Shown here one piece after another: positions 63,001 through 64,000 of a stretch of 64,000 nucleotides of DNA. Positions within the stretch are counted from its first letter, which is position 1. Each line of letters starts with the position of its first letter. Made by a program: the position numbers and the translations under genes. The notes beneath the pieces were generated by a model. That model ran no database searches. It saw only the letters and a program-made list of their open reading frames with translations, and had not been told where the DNA came from. This stretch comes from Erythrocercus mccallii (taxonomy: Eukaryota > Chordata > Aves > Passeriformes > Dicruridae): the NCBI GenBank assembly GCA_013397435.1, contig VZRG01000169.1, positions 120,832 to 184,831 of the forward strand, written 5' to 3'.

Positions 63001-64000
63001 CAGTTCTTCTGATAGCCTGAAAACACATGAGCTTTTAGAGGAACTATTACTATTCCAAACATATGGCAACTCCCTGCATTGCCTGGGGAAGCTCTTGGCT
63101 TTCCAGTAGAAAAGCTGTTAAACCAGTAATGGGGGACTGGGTGTATCAAGTCTTTATGAGTCTCCCATCTGTAGGCCAGACAGAAACATCTCATAGTGTT
63201 TTGCAGTGTCATCAACCCATCTGCAGAACTGTCTGTTTGACCCCGGTATGTGACGGACTTGGCAAGAAGCAAGAAAGAAACAGGGGTGGTGGGGGGAGAG
63301 TGAGAGGTGAAGAAAGGAAGATGGGTGCAAGAGGAAAAGTGTAAGGTGAGTAATACAAATAAGCCTGTTCAAATATCACAGAAGTGACATCATGACATTT
63401 CTTCACCCAAGTCCTTCACTCTCAAATTCATAAACTAATTAGAGAGGTGCATTTTACAATTCCCTCACCCTCCTACATTAAAATCCATTTTTTCAGCTGG
63501 TCTGGCCAAAGAGGAGGACTCCAATCACATATTTGCAGGGGAAAGTGTTAGTGCATGGGATGGTCAGCTATGTATCTGGAGGAACCTAGTTTTCACTGGT
63601 GAAGGAATTAAACAGCAAAGTAATTTTTATTTTTATTTTTTTAAATTTTCTTCTTTTTGGCTTTGGGCAGTGTTGCACTTCCCACCCTCTGCAATGCTGT
63701 CAGCCTGAACCATACAGACATCTGGCATGCAAACAAATTACAGCCCAGGCAAATGCTGTCTTGTAGTTAAGTTTGTCAGTCTCTGCATCTTGCTTGTGCT
63801 TCCTTTCTTCCTTTCTTTTTTTCTTCTGTTCCTCTTTTTTCCTTTCTTCCTTGCTTTCTCGCCTTCTTTTCTGTTGCTCCAGCACCTGTTTTTGTAATAA
63901 ATTAGTGCTCCATCCACCTTCAATTCATTCCAGAGGGAAAGAACTGGAAGGTTACAGTGTGATGACTCCCCCAAGGCTAACAGCTAGGCTCATAAAACAT
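57061..64000. other. Intergenic region right of the gypsy relic
   Basis: About 7 kb with no gene, RNA gene or interspersed repeat that I can support. Low-complexity patches occur at 62,070-62,095 (TA-rich), 63,625-63,660 (T-rich) and 63,800-63,880 (C/T tract). Confidence 0.75.
63800..63882 (+). repeat. Polypyrimidine tract
   Basis: About 80 bases of nearly pure C/T with TTCC and CTTT motifs. It gives Lys/Glu/Arg-rich frames on the minus strand that are repeat artefacts. Confidence 0.9.

Noticed and set aside
37426..64000. Search for TNP1 or another neighbour gene
   Set aside because: No arginine/serine-rich protamine-like frame and no spliced exons with recognisable domains were found; TNP1 is known from mammals.

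Overview
This is a 64-kb piece of a vertebrate nuclear genome, most likely a bird. It has spliced genes with GT-AG introns, CpG islands and long non-coding stretches. It also carries old CR1-type LINE fragments, the characteristic interspersed repeat of birds and other sauropsids. The recognisable locus is the tail-to-tail pair IGFBP2 (+ strand) and IGFBP5 (- strand), two secreted insulin-like growth factor binding proteins.

Layout. 1-10,460: the 3' part of IGFBP2. Exon 1 (signal peptide and N-terminal IGF-binding domain) lies left of the window; exons 2, 3 and 4 are at 5426-5649, 7036-7176 and 8992-9159, followed by a 3' UTR of about 1.3 kb. 10,461-13,369: a compact 2.9-kb intergenic gap holding a CR1 fragment and a CpG island. 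The island contains a five-copy 29-bp minisatellite, a good CTCF-like motif, a YY1/TISU-like ATG element and two RFX-type half-sites. 13,370-37,070: the whole IGFBP5 gene on the minus strand, with a 4.2-kb 3' UTR, coding exons 4, 3, 2 and 1 at 17561-17692, 18093-18212, 18363-18589 and 35750-36080, a 17-kb first intron, a 5' leader of about 1 kb and a TATA-type promoter near 37,095. The reading frame is intact across all junctions and gives a 269-residue precursor. 37,071-64,000: IGFBP5 upstream intergenic DNA with a 164-base assembly gap, one clear CR1 copy, a decayed Ty3/gypsy reverse-transcriptase fragment (about 56.6-57.1 kb) and candidate regulatory blocks. No other protein gene is supported there.

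How the parts work together. Both proteins bind IGF-I and IGF-II outside the cell, and their convergent arrangement is an ancient vertebrate linkage. Their C-terminal thyroglobulin-type domains are visible in both genes. IGFBP2 keeps the RGD integrin motif; IGFBP5 keeps the basic heparin/nuclear-import segment. The most useful new observations are the promoter/insulator-like CpG island between the two 3' ends, the miR-140 and miR-143 seed matches in the IGFBP5 3' UTR, the 20-bp minisatellite abutting IGFBP5 exon 1, and the gypsy pol relic. Nothing in the window looks like a wholly new biochemical system.
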